Shown piece after piece: positions 1 through 11,040 of a stretch of 64,000 bases of DNA. A program made the translations under genes and the position numbers. Source of the stretch: Lepeophtheirus salmonis. Taxonomy: Eukaryota; Arthropoda; Copepoda; Siphonostomatoida; Caligidae. The stretch's first letter is position 1, and each line of letters begins with the position of its first letter. The notes beneath the pieces were generated by a model, which was not told where the DNA came from, did not search any database, and saw nothing but the letters and a program-made list of their open reading frames with translations. The stretch covers positions 70,901,702 through 70,965,701 of the forward strand of contig NC_052135.2 in assembly GCF_016086655.4 (NCBI RefSeq), in the 5' to 3' direction.

Positions 1-594
1 ATCAATTACTTTGACTTACGAGCAGAGTCCAGAAAAGAATATTACTCGTATGACAAGGTATGACTGCACATCTATACTCTACAGACACCCTTCCTTAGTT
101 AGTTAGTTAACTATGTATATAACCATTAAATATTTAATATGGGCAGGACCTAATTATTTTTTAATTAAAGAGTGTGATATGCTCTTGTTTTGTTTCTCGT
201 ATTTGTATTAACAAATATTTTTTTGTTCATTTTTCTAATGACTAATTACGAATTGTCCACAGGAAATTAGGTTTTGTTGTTCACCCCCCTTCAACTTCTC
301 CTTTACCTCTTTCTTATGTATTAATGACCCCACTGTAGATGTCCATTGGAGATTTTCATATGAGTGAAATGAACTCAGTGTGCGTAGGGCCGTGCCCAAG
401 TGATTCCTAGATTAGTTGGAGTAATTTTAATACTATGATGTTTACCTATACTTAATCAATGAGTCCAACTCCATCGAACCAATTAAATGAACATAAAAAA
501 ACCCTGAAATTTAATGAACGTCTCTATTTTTATACTTAAAGAAGGATAAATAAATGTGAAGATAGTTCGACCTACAACTTTATAATAAAGTAGG
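1..594. other. Non-coding stretch, nothing recognised
   Basis: A+T-rich sequence with stops in all frames. The only structure seen is a short TTAG run near 96-109. No gene, RNA or transposon end could be supported. Confidence 0.5.
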
Positions 595-830
595 GAAACT
601 GAGACCACGTGATGAATATTTGTTCAAAATGGTGGTCATATTGACTTTTTTTATTTGTTCGCTAGGATTGCTGTACATTGCATCAAAATTAACTACACCG
701 CCTCCATGAATTGACCCTAAATTAACAAGGTAAACGTTGCTAAGGGATGGCACATTGGGAATGAGGGAAAATTATGCTGTGACGTCATCAGTGGTATAAT
801 AAAAAAACGACATCTTGCGTTGGAAAAAGA
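595..830 (+). repeat. Dispersed repeat family R1, copy 1
   Basis: One of three copies of a repeat of about 230 bp; the others lie at 2996-3220 (same strand) and 55545-55777 (opposite strand). Shared landmarks in order are GACCACGTG, an AATATTTGT block, a T-run followed by GTTCGCTAGG (GTCCGCTAG in the other copies), and a tail with GACGTCAT, TATAATAAAAA and GACATCTT. The copies differ by many substitutions and small indels but keep this order over their whole length, so they descend from one mobile sequence. No ORF or clear terminal inverted repeat was found, and the class is unknown. Confidence 0.75.
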
Positions 831-942
831 TAACTCCACGAACCTGGTATATCCTCAATCTAACAAGTGCATTTTGCTAATTGCTTTTAAAGTTTTAATA
901 TGACCTAAAGAGACTTTAGTGAAAGAGGCTACAAATATATAT

Positions 943-1085
943 CAGGGGTGTTCACAGAGGGTGCAATGGAGGGTCTGTAACCCCCTCCCCTTCAATAAAG
1001 GAGTTTTTTTCTTGAAGAAAAATTTGTAATGATAAAACCAAGGGGGAAAAAAGCAGCGGGGGAAAAATTAAATTTTAAAACCTAG
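943..1085 (-). repeat. Short copy of the CAGGGG-ended A/T-rich repeat (family R2)
   Basis: Begins with CAGGGGTGTTCACAGAGG, followed by CCCCCTCCCC and then AATAAAGGAG leading into T/A-runs. Read on the minus strand this is the right end seen in the fuller copies at 7158-7586 and 11525-12572. Only one end and a little of the A/T-rich interior remain. Confidence 0.55.
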
Positions 1086-1211
1086 CCCTTCTACATATGT
1101 ATACATTCAATCCCTAGTCATTGTTTGATCGAGGGTGTGAATGAGCGAACATATTTAAAGTACATGTTTTTTATTCATTGTTACTTTAACAGGCATGTTG
1201 TTTCTTTTATT

Positions 1212-1263
1212 ATGAGTATGTGGTTTGGGTAAGACATAAGTCTTACCCAAACCATATACTCAT
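1212..1263. repeat. Near-perfect 24-bp hairpin with 4-nt loop
   Basis: Arms 1212-1235 and 1240-1263 are inverted copies differing at one position (ATGAGTATGTGGTTTGGG against its complement), separated by ATAA. In G/U-tolerant RNA pairing the single difference would still pair. It is too regular to be chance in A/T-rich sequence. It could be a tiny foldback element, a cruciform-forming site or a small hairpin RNA source; nothing in the sequence decides which. Confidence 0.85.
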
Positions 1264-1597
1264 TTATCATCATTACTAATAGTATACAGGTTGTTTTATG
1301 AGCCTCCAGATCCCCTTTTTTTGTAGTTCAGTAACTCGATTACTTCACCAATAACAACTTTTAAATTGCAAGTGATGAACAAACTAATTTGCTTGGTGAA
1401 ACAAATGGATGGTATGCAAAACCAAATATTAAACGCCCCAAAATAATGATATTTGATTAATAAAAGCTGTTTTAAAAAATGTAAACATATTTTTATTTAA
1501 CTAATCTCTGTGTAATTTTCCTGATTTTTCCATTCCTTGTTTCCCCCCCCCCTTCTCTTCGAATTGAATAATACCAAACGAATTTTAAATCGTGACG

Positions 1598-2145
1598 GGT
1601 AATTTCATTCCCTGTAAAATTCATTCCCGGACATTTCATTCCACTTTGAAAAGTGACGTCATACGGTTTATGTTTCTACCCTAGTTAGTAGTTTTTGTGT
1701 ATGGTTGGACGTTGGGCATCACGCACTGGAGATGAGTAATGCCACGTGATGGTTAGGAGACAGAATTGAATGATTTATGGTGTTAATAGATTAGAAATGA
1801 CGTCATGATAAATCTTGAATAGTGAATAGAAATGGAATCCCGATCTGTGGATAATAGATAATTGGAAATAGAAGTGAATCCCGTCAATACTCTTCTTCGT
1901 CCTCTATTTCTCACTGTATAAACACCATAAATCATTCATATCCGTCTCCCATCCGTCACTAGTTATCGATGACTCATCACTCATCCCCAGTGCCGATTGC
2001 CGACTACCTTGCCCACCCCTTCTACATCCCTAAACAAAAACTACTAAGTAGTTTAGAAAATTAAACCGTATGACGTGACTAAATATCCCTCTTCAAAGTG
2101 GGAATAAAATGTCCGGTGATGAATTTTACAGGGAATGAATTTACT
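1598..2145. mobile_element. Foldback element with long inverted arms
   Basis: The left arm (about 1598-1795) and right arm (about 1930-2145) are diverged inverted copies of each other. The outer parts share TTCATTCCCTGTAAAATTCA, CCGGACATTT, a CACTTTGAA block, GACGTCATACGGTTT and AGTAGTTTTTGT. The inner parts share GGAGAC and GAATGATTTATGGTGTT. The ends carry repeated TTCATTCC-like units, as many DNA transposons carry subterminal transposase sites. No coding capacity was seen. It is probably a non-autonomous foldback-type DNA element; superfamily and target duplication could not be assigned. Confidence 0.75.
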
Positions 2146-2995
2146 CAGAATAAAATTACAAGACAAGGAATGGATTTACTAGGAAGGAAATCACTTATCC
2201 CCAATTAAAACACATATATCACTAACCGTTGTCATAACTTTCAGGATTTGTACTTATACAAATATTAAATACGGGTAGATATAAAAATCCGAATAATCCC
2301 GGGAGATAAAGACTATGATTGGATGTTAAGAACAGTAATTAATAAGAATAGTTGGTACATGACTATATATCTGTTGTTGTAGATTCATATATGGTGTATT
2401 TAAGCTATGCTTACTTGCAACATTTCCGGCATCGCCCTCATCTATATTATAGCACATTTAGTTCTGTATATAAGTATATATACTTGTACATAAATAGGCA
2501 TACATATATTTTATTTGATAAAGCAAAAACAGAAGCCACTCATGTAAAAATTAGATGCATTGCTTTTTTTTCTTTCTTTCTTTTTTTCGCCTTTAAATTG
2601 CCGAAAAAAAAAATAGGAACATGATTTAAAACGAAATCATTATTAGCTCATTACTCATTTAATTTTTTTTTTTTTGTATTTAAAAAAATAAAAATAAAAT
2701 ACTTTTCTGTGAAAAACTTATTATTAGGTATTTAAATATCTTTTTATATATATATACATATATATATTTTCTTTCTTGGAAAAGAGAATCTCATTATCTA
2801 TGTAGGTATATAGAAAATATATAATAAATATTGGTCCTATTTTTATTACTTGATCAGCGTCATTTACAAAACTTTGAGTCTCTGCCCATAAAAGTGTTGT
2901 GTCGATTTGAGAGGATTATTGCGTGGAGTCGAGTTGAATCAATCTAGTATTAGGAAATGAAAAAGGAAATCTAATGCAAAGCTATAAACCAAGTT
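2146..2995. other. Non-coding stretch with a TA microsatellite
   Basis: A/T-rich with poly-T and poly-A runs and an imperfect (TA)n tract near 2743-2768. The 90-codon ORF that can be drawn at 2352-2624 is lysine/phenylalanine/tyrosine-rich low complexity and does not look like protein. Confidence 0.5.
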
Positions 2996-3220
2996 GTGAA
3001 ATGAAGACCACGTGCTCAATATTTGTATAAAGTAATGGTTGTAGTTATGCTTTTTTTGTCCGCTAGAGGCGTTGAGTATACTTGTATTTTACTCTATAAC
3101 TAACCATGAATTAACAAGGTGAATTCTGCGAAGAGAAGAACATGCTTCATTTGTCATGAGGGGAAATTATAAAGTAAGGTCCTTTTGTCAGAAAAAGCGA
3201 CATCTGCCGTGGCAAAAAAT
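2996..3220 (+). repeat. Dispersed repeat family R1, copy 2
   Basis: Direct copy of 595-830, about 2.4 kb downstream. Keeps GAAGACCACGTG, CAATATTTGTAT, TTTTTGTCCGCTAG, ATTAACAAGGTGAA, GAGGGGAAATTAT and GCGACATCT in the same order. It has lost the GACGTCAT block present in copies 1 and 3. Confidence 0.75.
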
Positions 3221-3389
3221 TAATAGGAATCTACTTATGCTATTTATTTAAAATATTTATTGCTACACATCATAATAACATACAATCAGTTTGGGGATTA
3301 CTTTAACATGTGATACAAGAACAATAATTTGCAGGTAAAGTATCTTACTACAGTCCATCCTAAACGTGTTCTAGGGATGGTACATTTTT

Positions 3390-4060
3390 CAGCCAGGGCC
3401 AGACATCAGAATTAATTCAGAAACTGGAGCGACTGGAGATGGAATGTCCTTGAAAAGGTCGAAAATTGTCCAAACGCTCAATTATAAATTTAGGACATTC
3501 ATAAACCAGATGAAGTGTTTATCATCTCTTAAACCCACCCACGACATAGTAGGCTCATTTCATGGTGCATAAGATGATAAGGTCGACGTAGATAATGTCC
3601 ATTAGTAACCTGAACCAAGGAATCAGTTTTCCTTTCAAAAAATCCAAGAGATGCTTCCACCTCCCAAGCCTAACTCTTGGGAGCATCGCACGGTTTGACG
3701 CCAATAGTCCAAGTTACCATGTGTCTACCATTTGTCAATGCAATGGGCAGATACATTATCCCTAAGGCATGACCGAAAGATACCAACAATTCGAGTAAGA
3801 GGTTGATCCAGAACTCCAGCTCTGGCTAACATATCAGCCACCTCATTTCCAGTGATACTTCTGTGACCTCTTACTCAGCAAAGGGAGAGAAGGACCTCAC
3901 AGGCAAACGACCTCAAAAGAGTTTTTGTATCTGGGACAAAATAACTCTTTGTCAATAGTTTATAGGATGACAGAGACCAAGTAATCCCAGACTCTGGATT
4001 TTGTGTCTGTGAGCTCCATACCCATGTGAACACCCGCGTTTTACAGCTTTGTTTTAAAGC
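3390..4060 (-). pseudogene. Non-LTR retrotransposon remnant: RNase H domain and C-terminal region
   Basis: Read on the minus strand, 3888-3807 gives a conserved RNase H block: VRGHRSITGNEVADMLARAG, with the invariant H and D of the catalytic centre, preceded by a stop where a tryptophan is usual. Upstream in another frame, AGVHMGMELTDTKS resembles the RNase H start. Downstream is LRDNVSAHCIDKW, then LDYWRQTVRCSQELGLGG, then a decayed LLCRGWV ... EMINTSSGL stretch like the cysteine-containing tail after RNase H in several non-LTR clades. Several stops and frameshifts show it is dead. RNase H with such a tail is known in Jockey/I/R1-type non-LTR elements; the exact clade cannot be told. The reverse transcriptase is absent upstream, so this is a typical 5'-truncated copy. 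Confidence 0.8.
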
Positions 4061-4108
4061 TTCGATATAATATGGCCCACAGGCAATGGAGCATGGATGT
4101 TGTTTACT

Positions 4109-4196
4109 TATTAGTAGTTTGTTACATACCCGAGGATAGTGGCGCCACCTTATATTTATAATTAGTTAGTATACTTATTTTTGTATTATGACACCT
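4109..4196 (+). repeat. Repeat family R3, copy 1 (possible LTR fragment)
   Basis: Shares TATTAGT-GTTTGTT-ACATA-CCGA-GATAGT and GCGCCACCTT plus a following TTAGT-TACTTATTTTTGTATTA block with 51817-51911. The second copy continues into an AATAAA signal, so the family could be part of an LTR; see that entry. Confidence 0.5.
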
Positions 4197-5397
4197 TAGT
4201 TCATCCGTGTCATCTTGAGGGTATTGATGTTTTTTATTTTGTTCATTCCCTATTTAATAGTTTGATAAAAGTCTAAAGGATTTATCGGTCCTTATTTGGG
4301 GCTTAAAATCGGTCCCTTTCCTCGTATGGTACTGTCTAGTACATTTTTTTATTCTTATTTTAAAGTACCCTCAAAAAGGCATCATTTCCATTAATATATT
4401 ACCTCAGTTTACAAGTTGAATTAACAATTAGTAAAACTTTATCTTTCAAGGAAAGAGAATAGTTTGCCATTATTGTTAATTTAGGCTTAATTATTTAAGT
4501 ATTCATTAAAAAAAAATGGAGAAGATTGATTGACGATGTCGTTCCTCGTTCATATCTCATTTACGTCATTTAGCAAATATTGTTCAATTGGAAGACGGCT
4601 TCGGCGTAAAATTTTGAAAGCGAAACATCCCTAGAAGATACTATATAAATATTTGAATTTCGAATTTAGGATGTAAATCGTATTTAATTTTAAAAAATCC
4701 ACACTTCTAAATCGATTATTTTCATTATGTATCTGTGCACTAACAAATAGTTAGACCCAATTGGCTTGAGTACAATATAACGTAGGCTTAATGGTTTGTA
4801 TGTAAATATTGGAAATCTGAGATGTAGTGGTTCCTAAATTGTGACTTCCCATATAGTTCTGTCTCGTATCTGAAGTATGCGTGCGAATTGAAAGAAAAAG
4901 ACGCCATCATAGATATCAACCAATCTTCACCAATTTTTATAAAATTTATAAATACTTGAATTAGGACAAAATTAAGAATAATGACAAACTATTCTTGCGC
5001 ATGCAAGATACTTATTTGTAGTTATAATGGAAATAATCGATTTTGAAGTAAAGTGTTCAAAATTCAAGTAATTATTTTGAAAATATAAAGGAACTTCTAA
5101 CTTTCTAAAATAAATATTATTAATTGAAAAATTGACACAGTTTATTAAAAAGCCACTAAAGATGCTTGAACTTTTTTTATTTAGGTAATTAAAAAACAAA
5201 AATATGGTTTTGAAAAAAAGAAGTCAATTATAAATTTTACAAAAAATGCATGAAGAAAAGTCCTTTATTTATAAAAGCTAATTTAATATTTCTCAAAGAA
5301 AAAGTCATTTCATATTAGAGTCGGAAAAAATGGGATATCGGTTGGAAAAAAAAAAAAAAAAAAAATCAATACCCGGACCGACAAAAAACCACGACTT
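4197..5397. other. Non-coding stretch, nothing recognised
   Basis: Diverged A/T-rich sequence with a 22-bp poly-A tract near 5345-5365. No transposon ends, gene-like composition or conserved motif were found. Confidence 0.45.
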
Positions 5398-6160
5398 TAC
5401 GTTGTTTGAAAGTTGAGACTGTTTCCCTTCATAATAATTTGAATTTACGAATAATATGTAATTTTAAAAATTTTTTTTTTCCAAATAAATGTGATATTTA
5501 AAGTTTAATTTTTTTAATTTTTTTTAGTGAACAACTGTAGATATTTGAAAAAAAAGTCTTCGTTGTTTAAAAATTGAGACGGTTTCACTCCAGATATGCA
5601 AATAATTTGCATTCGCGAATTATCTGTAATTTTAAAAATTGTATTTTTTTCCAGATAAATGTGATATTTTAAATTTTTTTCTAAAAAATTTAATTGACTG
5701 TGAATAGCTATTGATTTAAAAAAAATTCTCAAAAAATTACATTTTTTTAAACAACTGTGAAGTTTTGAACTTTTTTGTGAACAGCTGTAGATATTTGAAA
5801 AAAAAAACCGTCTACGTTGTTTAAAAGTTGAGACTATTTCACTCCATAAATAATTTGCATTAGCGAATTATCTGTATTTTAAAAATTGCATTTTTTTTTC
5901 TCAGATATATGTGATATTTCTAATTTAATTTTTTAAATTTTTTTCTAAAAAATTTAATTGACTCTGAATAGCTATTAATAATAATTCTTAAAAAATTACA
6001 TTTTCGGTAACAACTGTGAAGTTTTGAACTTTTTGTGAATATCTATGGATTTTTGAATTTATTTTTGTGAACAGCTATAGATATTTGAAAGAAAAAAAAT
6101 AATTTTCAAATTTTTTGTGAATAGACATCCATGTATTTTTGAAATTTTTTCAAAAAATTA
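5398..6160 (-). repeat. Tandem A/T-rich satellite related to family R2 interior
   Basis: Three tandem units begin with CGTTGTTTgAAAgTTGAGAC near 5399, 5560 and 5813. Each is followed by an AATTTGCATT-CGAATTATCTGTA block and an AATTTAATTGACT block. Between units lies GTGAACAGCTGTAGATATTTGAA, which on the minus strand is the CTACAGCTGTTCAC core found inside the CAGGGG-ended repeats. The unequal spacing (about 160 and 250 bp) reflects a deletion or insertion of about 90 bp in one unit. No G/C-rich ends were found. Confidence 0.7.
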
Positions 6161-6391
6161 TTATTAGTATTTTTTTTTTTGTTTGTTCTTATATTATACA
6201 TTTCCGAAATCACTTTATTTTATTGATTCCTAAAATTTTGATTTTCAACCCACTCTAATGTACTTAGAAGGTACAAGGATCTCACACAATGTGGTTTGAC
6301 CCCTTTTTTCTACTAAATGAATTGACGCAAATTGAACCGATATACATCTGCTTGGTTTTTTATACAATTAAAAAACTCATTAGTACCCCCT

Positions 6392-6486
6392 TGCCCCCCT
6401 CTTAACTCCTCCTCCTCTTCTCTTCTTCTTCTTCTCCTTTTGACAAGTGATGATAAACATCCTCCTTCGTCTTCTTCTCCTTCGTC
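6392..6486 (+). repeat. Pyrimidine-rich (TTC/TCC)n tract
   Basis: Imperfect CTCCTC / TTCTTC simple repeat. It generates a serine-rich spurious ORF of 72 codons around it, which is not considered a gene. Confidence 0.8.
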
Positions 6487-6689
6487 TGGATCCCTCTACA
6501 TCCTTCTTTCTCATATACCTATATCATCCATCAACAAAAAAATAAAATAAAACGACGTCTTTCTATTCTGACGTTTAAGACTATGATGCTTATAGTCTCT
6601 CTACTACATAGTGTATAAATATTATGTATAAAAATCGGTATATAACACTTGGTTAAATTTATAATAAGAAAAAAACACACACCAAATTG

Positions 6690-6945
6690 GGTCAATTCAG
6701 GACTACCTATGTATTGACCTTATCTCTTATGGCTATCAAAAACCATCAAAACTTATATCATATTACAGAAATAAATGTCAGCTGTTGTTTTGTTATCTGT
6801 TAATAGAGCTTCTATACTTGACTTCATCAATATACACCCGGCCCAACAAACACGATAGACACATTTTAATCAATTATGAAATTTGATTACTATGGAATGA
6901 GTTGAGATACTTAAGAATGTTATAGCAGTCTTCAATTTTTTTTAT
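6690..6945 (+). repeat. Dispersed repeat family R4, copies
   Basis: Holds GTCAATTCAGGACTA and, further on, GGAATGAGTTGAGATAC-TTAAGAATG. The second motif recurs as GGTATGAGTTGATATACCCAAG near 7706, GGGATGAGTTAAGATACCCAA near 54960 and a weaker form near 61450, the later two followed by CTATTGTTTAGA or CTGTTGTTTAGA. The first motif recurs near 9945. No boundaries could be set. Confidence 0.5.
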
Positions 6946-7157
6946 TAGACTACCTAAATACTCGCCTGATAATGTTCTAATATGGGAAATTTGTCTTTGA
7001 AATCCATCAAATTTTAAATAGTATTTCAATAATTGTTAGCTGTTGTTTTGTTTATATTTTAAAGAAAGAGTGTCTTTTCAAAACGTCATACTTTTAAAAG
7101 TTGACCATCTTAGAGGAAGTATAAACAACTAAACTTTATGAGAATAGAAACCCTTAT

Positions 7158-7586
7158 CAGGGGTGTTCGCAGGATTAGATTGGGGGAGGGGTGGCTTGGT
7201 TTTTGGAATTCTTTTGAAAAAAAAAAATCCAATCGTTAAAATTTTTTGGAAAAAAAAATCAAAAATCTATAGATATTCTCAGTAAATAAAATTTTTTGAA
7301 AACAAAAGAAAAAATCCATAGCTATTCTCAGGAATTCTTTGGAAAAAAAATTCAAAAATCTACAGCTGCTCACAAAAAATTTAAAATTTTTTTGGAATTT
7401 TTTTCCAAAAATCCACAGCTATTCACAAAAATTAGAAAAATCATATTTTTGAAAAAAAAAATTCCAAATATTAAATTTTTTGTAAAACATTCTTAAATAT
7501 TAAATTTTCTCCTAAAAAAACCAAAAATCTTTAATTTGGGGAGAAGAACTACATCCCCTCCAACCCAACCCCTGCGGACGTCCCTG
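7158..7586 (+). mobile_element. CAGGGG-ended A/T-rich element (family R2), both ends present
   Basis: The left end is CAGGGGTGTTCGCAGG and the right end, read on the minus strand, is CAGGGACGTCCGCAGGGG, each followed by a G-rich block, so the element has imperfect terminal inverted repeats of about 40 bp. Both sides are flanked by CTTAT (7153-7157 and 7587-7591), a possible 5-bp target duplication. The interior is poly-A/poly-T with a repeated core near AAATCYAYAGCTATTCACAAAAA. There is no credible ORF. It is non-autonomous; the superfamily is uncertain, since CAGGG ends recall hAT but a 5-bp duplication does not. Confidence 0.7.
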
Positions 7587-7689
7587 CTTATATGTTGTTT
7601 GTTGACACAAAAACAATATTCACCCAAAAAACATCATTCCACATAAGGCCCAATATGTCATAGTCATATTTTAGTCAATTAAAGTATTC

Positions 7690-7765
7690 CTATTAAAATT
7701 TATGGTATGAGTTGATATACCCAAGAAAAGTAACTATACTTTATGACCTTCAAATGATGTATGAG
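7690..7765 (+). repeat. Dispersed repeat family R4, second copy
   Basis: GGTATGAGTTGATATACCCAAG followed by a CTATACTTTATGACCTTCAAATGATG block that parallels the copies at 54960 and 61450. Confidence 0.45.
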
Positions 7766-8928
7766 ACTCAATTTGGCCCAATTTTGGCATTGAGAAATAT
7801 CATGAAGATCATTATTGGTATGTACAAATTTTTCTAATAGAATATTGCTTTGGAAGGGATTTATTTACTATTTTAGTCACTTTATAAGTGAACTAAACGT
7901 TGATACTATTTTATGAAATTGAATCCTAGATACTTTGTTAATCTCTGAGAAATAACTACATAGATGTGACGAGATGGGCGAATGATTGAGTAACGATATC
8001 AGCCGACAAACAGGGTACAATAGAATATATTTTGTTTTTGTTTTTCTTACATTTGTTATAAAAAGTTAACTCATCAATTTATCCCCTGTAGCCGACATTA
8101 AATTATTAATTATAAATTATTATGTACCTTTATACCCAGAGATTAAAACGAGTTTAATTCGTTCCTGAACAGAACTGATAAGTCAAAGCAATTTATCCCA
8201 AAATAAATAACTTGAAACGAATCAATCCTCCTTAATGATACATAGATAAAATTAGATAAAAAATAATGCTGAATTCGAGTAAATTTGGGTCGAACTCAAG
8301 TTTTTGAATTATACTATCAGTTGATTTTGTCTTAGGATATTATATCATTTTTCAAGTTTGGTTCAGTTCTAGTTTTTGAGAATTTTCACATATTATGTAA
8401 TGTAGTTTTACATTTTTTAATACATATTGCCTGTTCCTTTTTACTCTCCTCTGGAGTTATACAATAAACTTAACTCATGTTCCGAGTTTGAATTATAATT
8501 CAAAATTAAAGAAAGTCAAATTTTCAAAAAAAATATTTCTGGGTAGTTTGAGATATTACCCAGAAAATTATCGTTTTTAAGAAAGACAAGTTTTTTTTTT
8601 AAATTAAGGATAATATCCGAATCCAAAACTGATGTCTACTAATAATAGAACATTTCATTTTCATCTACTAAATTTGCATATATTTCTGTATACATATAGC
8701 TAATGAAAATTAAAAGGTTATTTATTTAATGATTATGGACACTTAAGCTTTATAAAGTGCCATAACAGAGCTGTAATCCAGACCAAATACAGTCCAAGTA
8801 TGTGAGGCTTTTGATTCCATCTCTTGTCTGAGTCCATCAAAAATGAATTGAGTACCGCACGTCCTTTGTTCCACAGGATAAAAAACATTATTTTAGTGAG
8901 CTTGTTAATAAAAGTCACTCTGAGCCTA

Positions 8929-8952
8929 TTGTACAAGTTACAACTTGTACAA
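8929..8952. repeat. Perfect 11-bp inverted repeat around AC
   Basis: TTGTACAAGTT, then AC, then its exact complement. TTGTACAAGTT-like words recur near 19728, 32980 and 46860, so this motif seems to belong to a dispersed family rather than being unique. Confidence 0.75.
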
Positions 8953-9467
8953 AATTTGGACTTGTAAACAACATATGGGTCAAGTCAAGTGTACACAAGG
9001 CAGTGATAGCAAGTATAATAAAACCCCTAAAAAACAATCAGTTAACTTAAGACAACTTATTTAAATTCTTTTTGATTTTATGAAAAAAATAAAAATAAAT
9101 TAACAGGACCTTAATTTTTGTTTGACTTTAAATTTTTCAAGATTCGTGACTTTTTTTATTTTTTTAAATTTAGCCATCAAAAGATCCGGGTACTTATTAA
9201 ACTTTTAAAAAAAGTATAAACTGGTAAAATCATGGAATCATGAGTAATGGTCTGATTTATTAACTTCAATTATATAGTATTTTTGTATAATTTTACAAAA
9301 GAAGTTATGCCTTTTATAAAAGACTCATATTTATATAGATGTTGTGAATATTGAATTTTAAAGTTTTTCTTGATGTTAGATAAAGAAGTTGTTCATTTTG
9401 TTGAGTAAATTGGTGTATTCTCGAAAAAAAATAGCATTTTGAGGTTACTCAACGCATTTGAACTTCA

Positions 9468-9502
9468 AAAATAAACGATTTTCTTTGAAAATCGTTTATT
9501 TT
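9468..9502. repeat. Perfect 15-bp hairpin, 5-nt loop
   Basis: The arms AAAATAAACGATTTT and AAAATCGTTTATTTT flank CTTTG. The T-rich right arm makes it look like a terminator, but in a eukaryotic context this has no implied role. Confidence 0.75.
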
Positions 9503-10580
9503 AATTCTTTTCATCGAAGTTTATAAAGATATCATTTTTTTAATTCTGCTAGTTAAATAAGTGCACTTAAAAAAGTATCTCTACAAGTTTACTTCAGAAT
9601 GTACTTTTGCCATTATATTGGCAGGATATGTTCTTTATTAATATATATTTTTTATTTACCCAAATAAATTCATCATTAATAAAAATTATGCAATACAGGC
9701 ATTCAAATATTGATCTTGATTTTAAATCTTGCTTTGTAGTTTCATTGTCTAAAACGTATTGCAAACTCCCTTATTTTTTATTTAATTGCTGGAAAACAAA
9801 AATTTAGTTAAAATTTGGCAAGGAAACCCAGTATTTTTAACCTTTCAGATATTTGACAAAGCTTTGCAAAAGGATCATAAACACCTGATAAATACATAAA
9901 AATATATAAGGATGAAACTCATTTAACAATAAAAGACAGTGTCAATTCAGGAGTAAATATTTGACCTTATGGGTTTCTTTTTAGTAAACGTCTTCTGTCT
10001 CATATTTTTCTACTGGGTAGTTGTAGTAGTGATGATGACAAAGGATATGATGATGAAATGATATCCAAGTTCCTTATTGACGACTAACTCTCTATCTATC
10101 TATTTCTACTTTTTTTTTTTTTTACGATTATGAACATTGGAGTAGCTGGCCACTGATAAGGAAACTTAAGCAAAAAAAAAAAACGAAAAAAAGAAATGAT
10201 TTTTTTGGTAGGGAACTTATGAGAATGATGACCCAAATATACATATATATATATTAGCGGCCACAAGAAGACGAAGAAGGGTATAACTTTACCCTCAAAT
10301 CTCGTAAATATACTTTTACAAAATAAGAAAGAGAACGAGAATTATTTCTTCAATCGTAAATGTCAAGAATTTTCTTTTAAAAAAAAAAGAAAAGAAAAAA
10401 CGTAGCGAACAGAGGAATTTTACTATGTATCATCAGTACTAGGTTTCTAGGCATATAATATCTTCATACAGATACACCCTGTACGCTGATTGACATTACA
10501 TATATATGTATCTTCCAAATATAACATGCACATGATATCTATATTTAATATTAATCATTCCATGTTGTCTTTTTTTGCAG

Positions 10581-10672
10581 AGTTGAGGAACGACTCCTCC
10601 TCCCGGATTACTTCAGGGTTTCATGGTATGTGTGTTAGTACAATAATCATGGAGAACGATAGCTGCAAGAAG
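10581..10672 (+). other. Candidate exon of an unidentified gene
   Basis: A 92-bp island clearly richer in G+C than its surroundings is bounded by near-ideal splice signals. It is preceded by TGTTGTCTTTTTTTGCAG (a pyrimidine tract plus AG) and followed by AAG|GTAAGT. One frame is open across the whole island, reading LRNDSSSRITSGFHG, then MCVSTII, then MENDSCKK. The exon starts with two bases of a split codon and ends on a codon boundary. It could be an internal coding exon, or a 5' exon whose coding part starts at the ATG at 10649, which has a fair context (ATCATGG). I do not recognise the protein. No partner exon with a clear acceptor was found, and the next exon-like island is at 14257. Seen: splice signals, open frame and composition. 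Inferred: that it is transcribed. Confidence 0.45.
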
Positions 10673-10831
10673 GTAAGTCTATAATGTTGAGTCTAAAACA
10701 TAATATGTACATAGATATGGGAGTTGAGTGATTTTTTTTTGTTCAAGGCTGTACTTTTCAGGCATTTACATTTCATTCTAGGGAATAAAATTTGATGATT
10801 GTTTTGTGGGATATATATTAGGCTCTTACTC

Positions 10832-11040
10832 AGGAGTAGAGATGGGACTTGTGTCAGAGTGCAAGGAGAAGGCGGGAGCGAGACATATGGTACCACTGAA
10901 TTAAAACTATTGTTAATATCAGCTGTCTATTATACGGTTTTGGGGGGATAAAATGAATTACTTTTATAAAGAAGAGAACATTCTTTATTTAAAATAACAT
11001 TTGTTGGAGGAAAAATATTATAATTATATTTAAATTCATA
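10832..11040 (+). repeat. Dispersed repeat family R5, copy 1
   Basis: Pairs with 46879-47085 in the same orientation. Shared blocks are GTAGAGATG, GTG-G-GGAG, GAGACATATGG, CTGAATTAA-AC-ATTGTTAA, ATCAGCTG-CTATTATA and a closing AAAATATT-TAA-TATATTTAAA. The AGAGATGGG-like start resembles some hAT ends, but no partner end was found. Confidence 0.65.

Noticed and set aside
9468..9502. Stem-loop followed by T-rich sequence, like a bacterial terminator
   Set aside because: The sequence is eukaryotic, and no transcription unit ends here; it is kept only as a hairpin.
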